Assembly (NCBI RefSeq): GCF_007475525.1
Contig: NZ_CP037899.1
Coordinates: 1,302,001-1,366,000 of the forward strand
DNA: 64,000 bases
Direction of reading: 5' to 3'
DNA from: Methylacidiphilum kamchatkense Kam1
Lineage (GTDB): Bacteria; Verrucomicrobiota; Verrucomicrobiia; Methylacidiphilales; Methylacidiphilaceae
Positions 46,200 to 55,325 of the stretch are shown here, in pieces (position 1 is the stretch's first letter; every line of letters starts with the position of its first letter). The notes under the pieces are model-generated. The model ran no database searches, had not been told where the DNA came from, and saw nothing but the letters and a program-made list of their open reading frames with translations. A program made the translations under genes and the position numbers.

Positions 46200-46775
46200 A
46201 TGAAAATTTCTAGAAGAAAATTCTTCTTTTATTTTTTTGGTACCCTCTTTTTTGTCGATAAAAAACACCAATTACTGAGCTCAAGTTGTTGTTCCGTAAA
46301 TCATTCATTTTTTGGAACCTCCAAGCTAATTGAAAATAATGTTCAGAATAACTTTCTTAGTGATCTTCAGCAAAAAAACCTTCATAAGTTTATAGCCATT
46401 GTTGTGCCTCATCAAGGTGAGGTCTATGAAAAGGCAAGGACCATCTCATATAATCACCTCCTTGAAAGTTGGTCTACCAACAAGAATTCCAATAAACAAC
46501 ACAAGCTAGAAGCCTACTTAGATTTGCTGCAGAAATACTCTCAAGAATTAACTAAAAAAGACTTCTACCTTCTTTCGTTGCCTGAAGGAACTAACATAGT
46601 CAAAAGAACAGAAGACCAAAAGATATTTCAGGACCTTCTCAATCAAATTCTCTCTACCTTCTATAATGATAAAGAGGTATGGACAGCTATTGGTTATCCT
46701 GGCCCCTCAATGAATGAGAATGGGAAGTATCTTGGAGGGTATGTAAACAAAGGATTCGATCAACTCGATTGGTAG
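46200..46775 (+). CDS. Gluconate-2-dehydrogenase subunit-3-like protein
   Basis: 191 residues beginning MKISRRKFFFYFFGTLFF, a twin-arginine-type signal (SRRKFF). The C-terminal part (DFYLLSLPEGTNIVKRTEDQKIFQDLLNQILSTFYND, WTAIGYPGPSMNENGKYLGGYVNKGFDQLDW) matches the small subunit family of FAD-linked membrane gluconate dehydrogenases. It would chaperone export of, or bind, the GMC subunit encoded 39 bases downstream. A cytochrome subunit is missing from this locus. Confidence 0.85.
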   Translation: MKISRRKFFFYFFGTLFFVDKKHQLLSSSCCSVNHSFFGTSKLIENNVQNNFLSDLQQKNLHKFIAIVVPHQGEVYEKARTISYNHLLESWSTNKNSNKQHKLEAYLDLLQKYSQELTKKDFYLLSLPEGTNIVKRTEDQKIFQDLLNQILSTFYNDKEVWTAIGYPGPSMNENGKYLGGYVNKGFDQLDW

Positions 46776-46814
46776 CATAAAAACTCTTAAAAATTTAAAA
46801 ATAAGATATAAGTT

Positions 46815-48395
46815 ATGGCCACGACACTTTCTAATGAAACGGTTGATGTATGCGTCATAGGGACAGGAGCCGGAGGAGGAAATCTAATCCGGGAGCTTTG
46901 TCTTCAAGGAGTTAAAGTTGTAGCGCTAGAGGCAGGTCCACGGCTCGTTCCTGAAAAGGATTTTGAAAACGATGAATGGGCCATGTTCTTAAAGACAGCA
47001 TGGCTTGATCCAAGAGAAACGCAAGGAGAAGATATCACCGGTCTTGCAGCTTGGACATGTAAAACAGTTGGAGGAACGACTCTTCACTGGGCAGGAGCGG
47101 CCTTACGCATTCAACCATGGGAATTTAAAGTAAAGTCTCTATATGGAGAAATTCCGAAAGCTAATCTAGCTGACTGGCCAATCAGCTATGAAGATCTCTT
47201 ACCCTACTATGAAAAAGCTGAAAAGGCTCTTGGGGTTTCTGGCCGAGTCATGCCTTTTCAACCAGGAAATACCAATTTTCTGGTCATGAAAAGAGGGGCT
47301 GAAAAACTTGGGATCCAGGCAACACCAGGCTTTATGGCTATCAATAGTATTCCTTTTGATGGACGGCCTCCCTGTGATCAATGTGGTTTTTGTTTTCAAG
47401 GATGTACGATTAAAGCAAAATGGAATGTTCTCTATGAAGCCATTCCCAAAGCAGAGCAAACAGGTAATTTAGATTTGAGGCCACAATGCCAAGCAATTCG
47501 TATTGAAACAGATTCTAGGAAAAAAGCAACAAGCGTCATTTATGCAGACAGCCAAGGAAAACTTCATCAACTCAAAGCAAAAGTTATCTGTGTTGCCTGC
47601 AATAGTATTGAAACGGCCAGGCTATTATTAAATTCAGAATCTTCTAAATTTCCTCATGGATTAGCTAATGGCAGTGGAATGGTTGGGAAAAATTATATGC
47701 GCCACTTAACTGCCTCTTCTTATGCCCTATTTCCAAAACCCGTACATGCCTATAAGGGCATAACTATGATGGGACTTATAGATAATTTTGCCAAAAACGA
47801 GCCAAAGAGAGGCTTTGTGGGTGGATTTCATCTTGAAACAATTATGCTCGGACCGGCCTTTTTATCGATTTTTCTTAGACCTGGCCCCAATACCTCCACT
47901 TCACAAGCAAGAGCCTTATGGGGCGAGCCACTGAAGAACTTGATGGAGAACTACACCCATATTGCTGGCATGTGGATTGTGGGAGAAGATCTTCCTCAAC
48001 TGACCAATGGAGTTAGTTTACACAAAGAAAAAAAAGATCGATTCGGAATGCCGATTCCTGTTATTACCTTTAATGATCATCCTAATGATAAACGGATGCG
48101 CGAATATGCCTGGAAAAGGGCAAGAGAAATTTATGAGGCTGCAGGGGCCATAGAAGTTTACGATACTCCCCCTTATCCAGCAACTCATAACTTAGGAACC
48201 TGCCGGATGGGAAATAATCCGGAAACCTCTGTGACAAATTCTTATGGTCAATGCCATGAAGTAAAAAATCTTTTCATATCTGACGGGAGCCTATTTCCTA
48301 CAGGAGCTTGTGAAAACCCCACGTTGACGATATCCGCATTGGCTATTCGACAAGCCGAATACATTATAAGGGAAATGAAAGCATTGAGGCTTTAA
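46815..48395 (+). CDS. GMC-family FAD oxidoreductase (alcohol/polyol dehydrogenase large subunit)
   Basis: 526 residues. FAD-binding VDVCVIGTGAGGGNLIRELCLQGVKVVALEAGPRL and the GMC pattern KTVGGTTLHWAGAALR and YPATHNLGTCRMG.(P)..SV(T). The conserved catalytic His is in THNLGTCRMG and a second His/Asn near the C-terminus (CENPTLTISALAIRQAEYI). A cysteine motif PPCDQCGFCFQGC (about 186-197, C-x2-C-x2-C-x3-C) may bind an Fe-S cluster. The pair with subunit 3 suggests periplasmic oxidation of a small alcohol; in this context acetol or 2-propanol. Confidence 0.88.
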   Translation: MATTLSNETVDVCVIGTGAGGGNLIRELCLQGVKVVALEAGPRLVPEKDFENDEWAMFLKTAWLDPRETQGEDITGLAAWTCKTVGGTTLHWAGAALRIQPWEFKVKSLYGEIPKANLADWPISYEDLLPYYEKAEKALGVSGRVMPFQPGNTNFLVMKRGAEKLGIQATPGFMAINSIPFDGRPPCDQCGFCFQGCTIKAKWNVLYEAIPKAEQTGNLDLRPQCQAIRIETDSRKKATSVIYADSQGKLHQLKAKVICVACNSIETARLLLNSESSKFPHGLANGSGMVGKNYMRHLTASSYALFPKPVHAYKGITMMGLIDNFAKNEPKRGFVGGFHLETIMLGPAFLSIFLRPGPNTSTSQARALWGEPLKNLMENYTHIAGMWIVGEDLPQLTNGVSLHKEKKDRFGMPIPVITFNDHPNDKRMREYAWKRAREIYEAAGAIEVYDTPPYPATHNLGTCRMGNNPETSVTNSYGQCHEVKNLFISDGSLFPTGACENPTLTISALAIRQAEYIIREMKALRL

Positions 48396-48426
48396 GAATC
48401 GCTCGATGTGCTTTTTATTATGATTT

Positions 48427-49818
48427 ATGACTAGTCTAAACGTTCCCAACGAAGTTCTTAGGAGCTTGATCGATCATTTTCCTGAAAGCTCCCTTTTAAT
48501 TTCCAAAGAAGATCTTATCCCTTATAGCTTCGATGCTACAGCCACTTTTTATCATGCTCCGCTTGCTGTCTTATTTCCTTCTTCTATTGAGGATATTCTC
48601 TGGGTTCTGAAATGGGCCAAATCAAACCATGCTTGCATCCTTCCTCGAGGATCTGGAACAAGCTTAAGTGGGGCCGCTGTGCCTCAAAAAAACTCCATTG
48701 TTCTTTCTATGACCAAATGGAATAAAATTTTAGAAACAGATCCTGATAACTTGACCCTTTTGGTCGAACCTGGAATTACCACTCAAGTTGTACAAGAGGA
48801 AGCCGCTAAGTATTCTCTTTTTTACCCGCCCGATCCCGGCTCCTATAAAATTTCGACCATAGGTGGCAATGTGGGACATAATTCTGGGGGGATCCGAGGA
48901 TTAAAATATGGCGTAACAAGGAATTACGTCTTAGGAATGGAGGTGGTATTACCAAATGGCCAGGTGGTATGGTTAGGGAACAAATGCGTAAAAGATTCTG
49001 CAGGCTATTCCTTAAAGGATCTTTTTATAGGCTCTGAAGGAACGCTTGGCATTGTTACTAAAGTATTGCTTCGGCTTATTCCAAAGCCACAAGAAAGGCA
49101 GGTGATACTAGCTTCTTTTCCTACCCTTGAAGCAGCATCTGAAGCTACATCAGCAATCATAAAAGCAGCCTTAATCCCTAGTGCTCTAGAGTTTCTTGAT
49201 CAAAAGACCATTGAGTGCATCGAAGCCTATTCGCCAGCAGGTTTTCCCAAAGAAAGCCAAGCCGTATTGCTCATTGAATCGGATGGCCACCCTCAAGCAG
49301 TCCGTGATGAAATCACTCGGATCAATCAAGTTCTTAAACAATACGGTCCATTAGAAATCAAAATCGCTGAGGATCCTAAACAACAAGAGCAATTGTGGAG
49401 TGCAAGAAAAGTTGCCTTCTCAGCTCTCGCAAGAAAAGCACCTACGGTTCTTTTAGAAGATGTTACTGTTCCAAGAAGTTCGCTTGTCCAAATGATTCGT
49501 AAAATTCAGCAAATCTCAAAAACCTATGCCGTCGAAATTGCGGTCTATGCACATATGGGAGATGGAAACCTGCACCCAGTTTTTTTAGGGGATGAAAGCA
49601 ATAAGGATTTAATGGAGAAAGTCTTTAGGGCAATGAAAGAAATTTTCCTTTATGCCATAAAACTGGGAGGAACCATTACTGGAGAACATGGAGTGGGACT
49701 AGCTAAAAAAGAATTTCTAGCTTATCAATATAAAAGCGAAGAATTTCAATTGCTTAAAAGCATAAAAAAAATCCTAGATCCTGAGAATCTTTTAAATCCT
49801 GGGAAAATCTTTGACTGA
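48427..49818 (+). CDS. glcD: GlcD-like FAD-linked 2-hydroxyacid dehydrogenase
   Basis: 463 residues of the VAO-type flavoprotein family. The FAD domain has LPRGSGTSLSGAAVPQKNSIVLSMTKW, VEPGITTQVVQEEAAKYSLFYPPDPGSYKISTIGGNVGHNSGGIRGLKYG and SLKDLFIGSEGTLGIVTKVLLRLIPKP; the C-terminal part has VYAHMGDGNLHP and GGTITGEHGVGLAKKEF. It oxidises glycolate or D-lactate, passing electrons to the Fe-S subunit that follows. In this operon D-lactate from a glyoxalase step is a natural substrate; glycolate is the alternative. It overlaps the next gene by 8 bases. Confidence 0.92.
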   Translation: MTSLNVPNEVLRSLIDHFPESSLLISKEDLIPYSFDATATFYHAPLAVLFPSSIEDILWVLKWAKSNHACILPRGSGTSLSGAAVPQKNSIVLSMTKWNKILETDPDNLTLLVEPGITTQVVQEEAAKYSLFYPPDPGSYKISTIGGNVGHNSGGIRGLKYGVTRNYVLGMEVVLPNGQVVWLGNKCVKDSAGYSLKDLFIGSEGTLGIVTKVLLRLIPKPQERQVILASFPTLEAASEATSAIIKAALIPSALEFLDQKTIECIEAYSPAGFPKESQAVLLIESDGHPQAVRDEITRINQVLKQYGPLEIKIAEDPKQQEQLWSARKVAFSALARKAPTVLLEDVTVPRSSLVQMIRKIQQISKTYAVEIAVYAHMGDGNLHPVFLGDESNKDLMEKVFRAMKEIFLYAIKLGGTITGEHGVGLAKKEFLAYQYKSEEFQLLKSIKKILDPENLLNPGKIFD

Positions 49819-51193
49819 TTCAATAATGAGCCCATTAAACTCCAAAAACTCACTTCAATTAATGGATCCTGCAGTTATTCAAAAATGCATTCATTGTGGA
49901 ATGTGCCTTCCTAGTTGTCCTACCTACCAAGAAACCAAAATAGAACGCAATAGTCCTAGGGGTAGGATTTCCCTCATGAGAGCTATTGCTGAAAAAAGAA
50001 TGGATCTGACCGCTTCTTTTGCTCATGAGCTCTATTTTTGCCTCGGTTGCCTAGCTTGCCAAACAGCCTGTCCAGTCGGCGTGGATTACAAGACCTTATT
50101 TGAAGCTTCCAGGCAAGACATTGAAAAGTCGAAAATCTTAAATAACCCCTTACGGCTGCTCGCAAGGACTTTCCTTATTAAATATCTCTTTCTTTCATCC
50201 TGGAGATTAAGAACCTTTGGCAGACTGCTACGAATTTATCAAAGAATGGGACTGGATAGGTTTTTTAAAAGCCTTCCATTTCTTCCAGCCAAGCTAAAAG
50301 ATATGCTTGGCCAGCTTCCTTCTATTGCCCCTCACTTTTCCTATGAAATCATTTCCACAAGAGAAATTCCAATCAATACACCTGCTCGATGGAAAGTAGG
50401 CCTTTTGACTGGTTGCGTCCAAGACCTTGTTTTCTCTAAAATTAACAGAGATACCGCTGATGTTCTCCTATATAACGGATGTGAAGTTATATGTCCTCCT
50501 GAGCAAGGTTGTTGTGGTTCTCTCCATGCACACAATGGTGAGTTGGAAACAGCAGAACGGCTAGCTAAAAAACTCCTAGCCGCTTTTCCCATAGAAGAAT
50601 TGGATGCAATTATAACGAATTCTGCTGGTTGTGGATCTCATCTCAAACATTTCTCAGATCTCTTTCCCCCGGGAACTTTCTGGAGACAAAAGGCTGAAGT
50701 ATGGGATAAAAAAGTCTATGATATCCATGAATGGCTAATAAAGATAGGATTTTCTCCTCCTCAGGCATTTCCCTGTACCAGCCAATCTCACACAGTAATT
50801 ACTTATCATGATGCCTGCCATCTATGCCATGGGCAAAAGATTAAAAATGAGCCTAGAGCCATACTCCGTTCTCTGCCATGTATTCAATTTATAGAACTTG
50901 AGGAGGCCGATCACTGTTGCGGGAGTGCTGGGATCTATAACATCTTACAACCAGAAATGGCTCATAAGCTTTTGAATAAAAAAGTAGAAAAAATAAAGAA
51001 AACAAACGCCTCAGTAGTTTGCACAGCCAATCCTGGCTGCCTACTCTTTATAGAAAAGGGATTGAAAAAACATCATTTAAACATCCAAACGATCCATCCT
51101 ATCTCCCTTCTTGCACAATACTATAGGATGAAAGAGAGAGATGGAGGATCCATTGAAAAGAAAGAAGCCAATCTGGCTGGACTCATTCATTAA
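49811..51193 (+). CDS. glcF: GlcF-like Fe-S subunit of 2-hydroxyacid dehydrogenase
   Basis: 460 residues. Two [4Fe-4S] ferredoxin motifs, CIHCGMCLPSCPTY (near residue 26) and CLGCLACQTACPVGVDY (near 77), precede two CCG domains (CCGSLHAHNGE and DACHLCHGQK, CCGSAGIYN). It partners the GlcD-like protein and delivers electrons toward the quinone pool. No GlcE subunit is in the window. The start could be TTG 49811 or ATG 49826; the 8-base overlap with glcD supports coupled translation either way. Confidence 0.92.
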   Translation: MTDSIMSPLNSKNSLQLMDPAVIQKCIHCGMCLPSCPTYQETKIERNSPRGRISLMRAIAEKRMDLTASFAHELYFCLGCLACQTACPVGVDYKTLFEASRQDIEKSKILNNPLRLLARTFLIKYLFLSSWRLRTFGRLLRIYQRMGLDRFFKSLPFLPAKLKDMLGQLPSIAPHFSYEIISTREIPINTPARWKVGLLTGCVQDLVFSKINRDTADVLLYNGCEVICPPEQGCCGSLHAHNGELETAERLAKKLLAAFPIEELDAIITNSAGCGSHLKHFSDLFPPGTFWRQKAEVWDKKVYDIHEWLIKIGFSPPQAFPCTSQSHTVITYHDACHLCHGQKIKNEPRAILRSLPCIQFIELEEADHCCGSAGIYNILQPEMAHKLLNKKVEKIKKTNASVVCTANPGCLLFIEKGLKKHHLNIQTIHPISLLAQYYRMKERDGGSIEKKEANLAGLIH

Positions 51194-51529
51194 ATAAAAT
51201 AGTGCTTGATCATGGCAAGCATAGGGGCTTCCGAGAATTTTCTCTGTACTATTCCAGAAGGGTGCTTCTTGATCCTCTTTTTTCTATCCGACTAGGTTGG
51301 ACTCCTATCGCCTTCTTTCAATGCCCAGCTAGCCAAGTAATGAGAGAATGATCCTTAGAAGCGATGGGAGCTTTTCGCTACAGCCCAAAGCAAACCTATC
51401 TGTAGTTTCAAAGAGAGCACCAGAAGAGGGTTTTTTAACGCAGAGATATTCCAAACAGCTTAGTCTAAAACAGCTAGCGCAAAGGAAAAGAAAGAGAAAC
51501 AGCCGATTTTCCAATGCCCTTTTGGATCC
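51194..51529. other. Convergent intergenic region, 336 bp
   Basis: Between glcF and the sigma-54 regulator, which converge here. No reading frame with protein-like pattern and no obvious terminator hairpin was found. Confidence 0.4.
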
Positions 51530-53506
51530 TTATGAATGGAACTTTTTAAGGTTTCTATAGAGAGTACTCCGGTGTACCCCTAATAGTTTTGCAGCCCTAC
51601 TTGCATTTCCTCCAGTTTTTTCCAATGCAGAAAAAAATAGCTCTTTTTTATATTTTTTGAAATGGAGAGGAGTTGCCTCACCAGAGGAGTTCGTCCCGTT
51701 AAGAACCTGTTTGTCTAGCAATTGTCCTTCTTCATTTTCCTTTCTAGCATTGTGTAGAATGGAAAGAAGGTCTGCCGGCTTAATCACTTTGCTTTGAAGG
51801 TTTTTAGCAATAAGCCTAAAAGCCACATTTTTCAACTCCCTTACATTTCCAGGCCAGGAATAATTGTAAAGGATCGGTAAAATCTCATCCCAATCAATCG
51901 AGGGATAAAATTTCAATTTCGCAGAGATCTGTTCAATAAAATAAATGAAGAGCAATTCTATATCCTTATCTCTTTCTCGTAATGGAGGAAGATGAATTGG
52001 AAAAATGTTTAACCTATAAAAAAGATCTTGTCTAAATGCTCCCTGCGTGCTTAACAGCTTGAGATCCTTATTGGTTGCTGCAATAACCCTAACATCAACG
52101 GGAATTGGACTTTTTGCTCCTATGGGAAAAATTTCAAACTCTTCAAGGACTCTAAGCAGAGTCCCTTGAATTTCGAGTGGAAGTTCACCAATTTCATCTA
52201 AGAAAATAGAACCATTATTAGCTAAAAGAAATTTCCCTTTTCTCCCTTCTTTCGAAGAACCAGTAAAAGTTCCACCTTCAAATCCAAAGAGTTCACTTAC
52301 CACTAGTTCCTTCGGAATGGCAGCACAATTGATTGCTAAAAAGGTTTCTTTTGCTCTTCGGCTATTTTGATGGATAAACTTAGCAAATATTTCTTTTCCG
52401 GTACCCGTTTCACCTAACAGGAGAACAGGCAAATCATTTTGAGCGGCAATTTTTGCTTCTTCCATTGCAGCTACAAAAGCGGGGGATTTGCCAATAATCA
52501 AATCAGGCGAATGTGATACAGTCGTTTCAGAGGAAGATTTTTGAGATTTAAATAAAAAACAAGAAAAATTCAACGATTCTGAACCTGCTGGAGCCGAAAC
52601 ATAACTATTAGAAAGTTCTATGATATAACCAATAATTCTGTTCTCACGGACAATGGGTTCGATCAAAGCGGGAACGACCATCTTTCCCAGAACAATATCT
52701 GATTCAAAAACCTGAGGCTGATCAATAGAAATTCTAGGTCTATTCCTTATAGAGACAAAATCCATTTTTGTGGCCTGAAACTCTGCCAGAATTTCTTTTG
52801 GACAATGTAAAATCGTTCCTAAAGAATCAATCAATAAAAAGGGAAAAGTACTATAAAAGCCCTTCTTTTCTACAAATTTGTTATAAAGATAAACCCTATC
52901 CGTATAAAGAATGGCGGTCAGTTTGGTTTCTATAAGAGAGCTATTGGTTATGGCTATACTGATTGGGATAGGCTTGTGTGCGATGTCCCCAATCATCGTT
53001 AAAGCCATAAATAGATCTTTGGATTCAGGTTTGTGAATGATTGCAGAGGTGCACCAAATGTCATGAAGAGAAGCGCAATAATGTTCTGGACCTATAACTG
53101 AAATAGGCTTTTTTTCTTCAATTGCTGCCCCAATGGCTGAACATCCACAATATTTTTCACTCCAATTAGCTCCAATCACTAGCTTATAAAAATTCGCTTT
53201 TTCTAATAATCTTTCTGGTCCATCGACAAAGGTGACCACTCCTTCAGAATTGACAATGGCTATGAGACAATCAAAATCAAGCGCTTGCATTCGCAGCAAG
53301 GGAAATAAAGGCTGGAGAAAAGAAAAAGAATCTAACTCTAAGTTAAGTTTCTCTTCTTTTGAAGAAAGAAGCACTGGAGAGTGTTTTTCTCTATCAATAC
53401 CATATTTTTTGCATCTTTCCCAACTTTTCAAAATTTCATCTCTAACCCTAGGGTGAGTTGCATTACCCAAGGTAAATCTCTCCCATTCCTGAATAATGTC
53501 CGTCAT
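51530..53506 (-). CDS. Sigma-54-dependent activator, AcoR-like (GAF-AAA+-Fis)
   Basis: 658 residues. The N-terminal third is the AcoR-type sensor: RVRDEILKSWERCKKYGID, and IGAAIEEKKPISVIGPEHYCASLHDIWCTSAIIHKP, the GAF region with conserved Cys and His. The AAA+ domain has LLLGETGTGKEIFAKFIHQ, the sigma-54 loop GTFTGSS, GSIFLDEIGELPLEIQGTLLRVLEE and RQDLFYRLNIFPIHLPPLRERDKDI. A Fis-type HTH ends it (GNASRAAKLLGVHRSTLYRNLKKFH). Lacking a receiver domain, it senses a small ligand directly. It sits at the end of the unit with two sigma-54 promoters, so it is the natural candidate regulator. Confidence 0.93.
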   Translation of the reverse strand: MTDIIQEWERFTLGNATHPRVRDEILKSWERCKKYGIDREKHSPVLLSSKEEKLNLELDSFSFLQPLFPLLRMQALDFDCLIAIVNSEGVVTFVDGPERLLEKANFYKLVIGANWSEKYCGCSAIGAAIEEKKPISVIGPEHYCASLHDIWCTSAIIHKPESKDLFMALTMIGDIAHKPIPISIAITNSSLIETKLTAILYTDRVYLYNKFVEKKGFYSTFPFLLIDSLGTILHCPKEILAEFQATKMDFVSIRNRPRISIDQPQVFESDIVLGKMVVPALIEPIVRENRIIGYIIELSNSYVSAPAGSESLNFSCFLFKSQKSSSETTVSHSPDLIIGKSPAFVAAMEEAKIAAQNDLPVLLLGETGTGKEIFAKFIHQNSRRAKETFLAINCAAIPKELVVSELFGFEGGTFTGSSKEGRKGKFLLANNGSIFLDEIGELPLEIQGTLLRVLEEFEIFPIGAKSPIPVDVRVIAATNKDLKLLSTQGAFRQDLFYRLNIFPIHLPPLRERDKDIELLFIYFIEQISAKLKFYPSIDWDEILPILYNYSWPGNVRELKNVAFRLIAKNLQSKVIKPADLLSILHNARKENEEGQLLDKQVLNGTNSSGEATPLHFKKYKKELFFSALEKTGGNASRAAKLLGVHRSTLYRNLKKFHS

Positions 53507-54043
53507 ATGTCGGTATAAAAACCAATATTTTTATTTTATGGTTCTAATAAATAATTTAATAATACATAGTCAAATTTTATTTTTTCCAATAAACAAATAT
53601 TTTTAATTGATTTTTATAAAGATCAATGCCCTTCCATTGATTTAGCAAAACATGACATTGAGTATTCTCTGCACTCTCTCTCATCGTTCTTCAAGATCTC
53701 TACAGCTAAACAACAAAATCATTTTTGTGACTTTTGATATCTTCCTCTTGCTCATTTTGTTCCAGTAGTGCCTAAATCTGTTAAAATTAAAAGATAATAA
53801 CATCCATATTAGCACAATGAACAAAAAATTAGCTAAAAATCGAGCAATAGAGACCAGTCCAAACTCTTTTCAACAAGAGCCATTTTATCTTATAGACCTT
53901 CTTATAATTTTAAAGACTAAAAGAAACTACAATAGCCCCAAATTGGGGGGAGGGCATGATCTCTTTTAGTAGACGCAGTTTCTCTAAGCAGGATGATTGA
54001 GCTTTTTTAGGTTATCTTCACCAAGCCAAAGATTCATTTAGGA
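53507..54043. other. Intergenic region, 537 bp
   Basis: AT-rich spacer between the start of the regulator gene (leftward) and tRNA-Ala (leftward). A 13-bp palindrome CCCCAAATTGGGG lies near 53936-53950 but has no T-run. No gene was recognised. Confidence 0.45.
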
Positions 54044-54119
54044 TGGTGGAGCCTAGGGGATTCGAACCCCTGACCTCCTCAATGCCATTGAGGCGCTCTA
54101 CCAACTGAGCTAAGACCCC
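54044..54119 (-). tRNA. tRNA-Ala(GGC)
   Basis: 76 bases including encoded CCA. The acceptor stem GGGGTCT pairs with AGGCTCC, a D-arm AGCTCAGTTGGTAGAGC and T-arm GGGGTTCGAATCCCC are canonical, and the anticodon stem CCTCA/TGAGG encloses ATGGCAT, giving anticodon GGC (alanine codons GCC/GCT). Confidence 0.96.
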
Positions 54120-54210
54120 ACGTATTCAAGCAAAATAGCTTCTTTTTTGTAATAAAAAGAGAAAAAACAAAGAGAGTCAAGGCTATGTGCCCAATTCAAC
54201 TATTTTTTCT

Positions 54211-55275
54211 TTATGGGAGCGCCAATTTATTTTCTTCGAGCATTCTACTGCCTTCTAAAAGAAGGGCTTCGGTCATTTCCCATCCAATACAGGGATCTGT
54301 AATGGAAACTCCATATTTTAACTGGGATAGATCGGCTGGAATCTTTTGATTCCCCTCATAAAGATAACTCTCGAGCATCGCACCAATAATGTTCAGGTTT
54401 CCTTTAATCCTCTGTTCCAGTATGCTATACCACACTGTCTTTTGTATATTGTGTTGTTTTCCGCAGTTGGCATGACTGCAATCAATCATAAGCCTAGGAG
54501 GAAGACCAGCTTCTTTTAGCCGACGAACCGCATCTTCGATACTCTCAGGATCATAATTCGTCCGTGTCCTCCCTCCCCGAAGAATGACATGCCCCCATCT
54601 ATTCCCAGTTGTCCGGATGATACTGGTCATTCCTTGTTCATCAATTCCAAGAAAACTATGTGGATACATGGCAGCACCTAGAGCATCCAATGCAATCTGC
54701 AAAGAACCATCCGTCCCGTTCTTAAAACCCACCGGCATCGAAAGGCCGCTAGCCATTTCTCTATGATATTGCGATTCAATGGTTCTAGCTCCAATAGCTG
54801 CCCAACAGACCAAATCAGAAATATATTGGGGTGTGGTGGAATCTAAAAATTCAGTTGCCGTGGGAATACCCATCCCAACAATTTCTAGCAATATAGTACG
54901 CGCAATTTTCAAGCCTTTTTCGATATCACAGGACCCATCCAATTCAGGATCATTTATTAATCCCTTCCATCCTACTGTGGTCCGAGGTTTTTCAAAATAA
55001 GTCCGCATGACAATAAAGAGTTCTTTTTCTACTTCTTTTCTTATTTCTTTTAACTTTTTTGCATATTCGATTGCTCCCTTAGGATCATGAATGGAACAAG
55101 GTCCAACGACAACTAAAAAACGGTTATCTTCACCAGCTAAAATAGCTTGTATAATTTCTCGGGCTTCGATCACCGTTTGATAAGTTTTATCCGTGATCGG
55201 TAGGAGTCTTTGCAGTTCAGCAGGTGAAATCAGTCTTTCTACCTGTTTGACATGAACATTAATAATCGGAATCAT
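54211..55275 (-). CDS. aroF: 3-deoxy-7-phosphoheptulonate (DAHP) synthase, class I
   Basis: 354 residues, full AroF/G/H length. LVVVGPCSIHDPKGAIEYA, MRTYFEKPRTTVGWKGLINDPELDG, GIPTATEFLDSTTPQYISDLVCWAAIGARTIESQYHREMASGLSMPVGFKNGTDG and LRGGRTRTNYD, then MIDCSHANCGK are the signatures. It condenses PEP with erythrose-4-phosphate as the first shikimate-pathway step. The isoform (which amino acid inhibits it) cannot be read from the sequence, so the symbol is approximate. Confidence 0.93.
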   Translation of the reverse strand: MIPIINVHVKQVERLISPAELQRLLPITDKTYQTVIEAREIIQAILAGEDNRFLVVVGPCSIHDPKGAIEYAKKLKEIRKEVEKELFIVMRTYFEKPRTTVGWKGLINDPELDGSCDIEKGLKIARTILLEIVGMGIPTATEFLDSTTPQYISDLVCWAAIGARTIESQYHREMASGLSMPVGFKNGTDGSLQIALDALGAAMYPHSFLGIDEQGMTSIIRTTGNRWGHVILRGGRTRTNYDPESIEDAVRRLKEAGLPPRLMIDCSHANCGKQHNIQKTVWYSILEQRIKGNLNIIGAMLESYLYEGNQKIPADLSQLKYGVSITDPCIGWEMTEALLLEGSRMLEENKLALP

Positions 55276-55325
55276 AATAGAATTTTATATTCTATTCGGA
55301 ATCAGATCAAAAATCAACTAAAGTT

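Noticed and set aside
49811-49826. An additional small gene start at the TTG before glcF
   Set aside because: It is simply an alternative start of the same frame, overlapping glcD.
53936-53950. Palindrome CCCCAAATTGGGG as a terminator or operator
   Set aside because: No T-run follows and no gene start is near enough to make an operator plausible.
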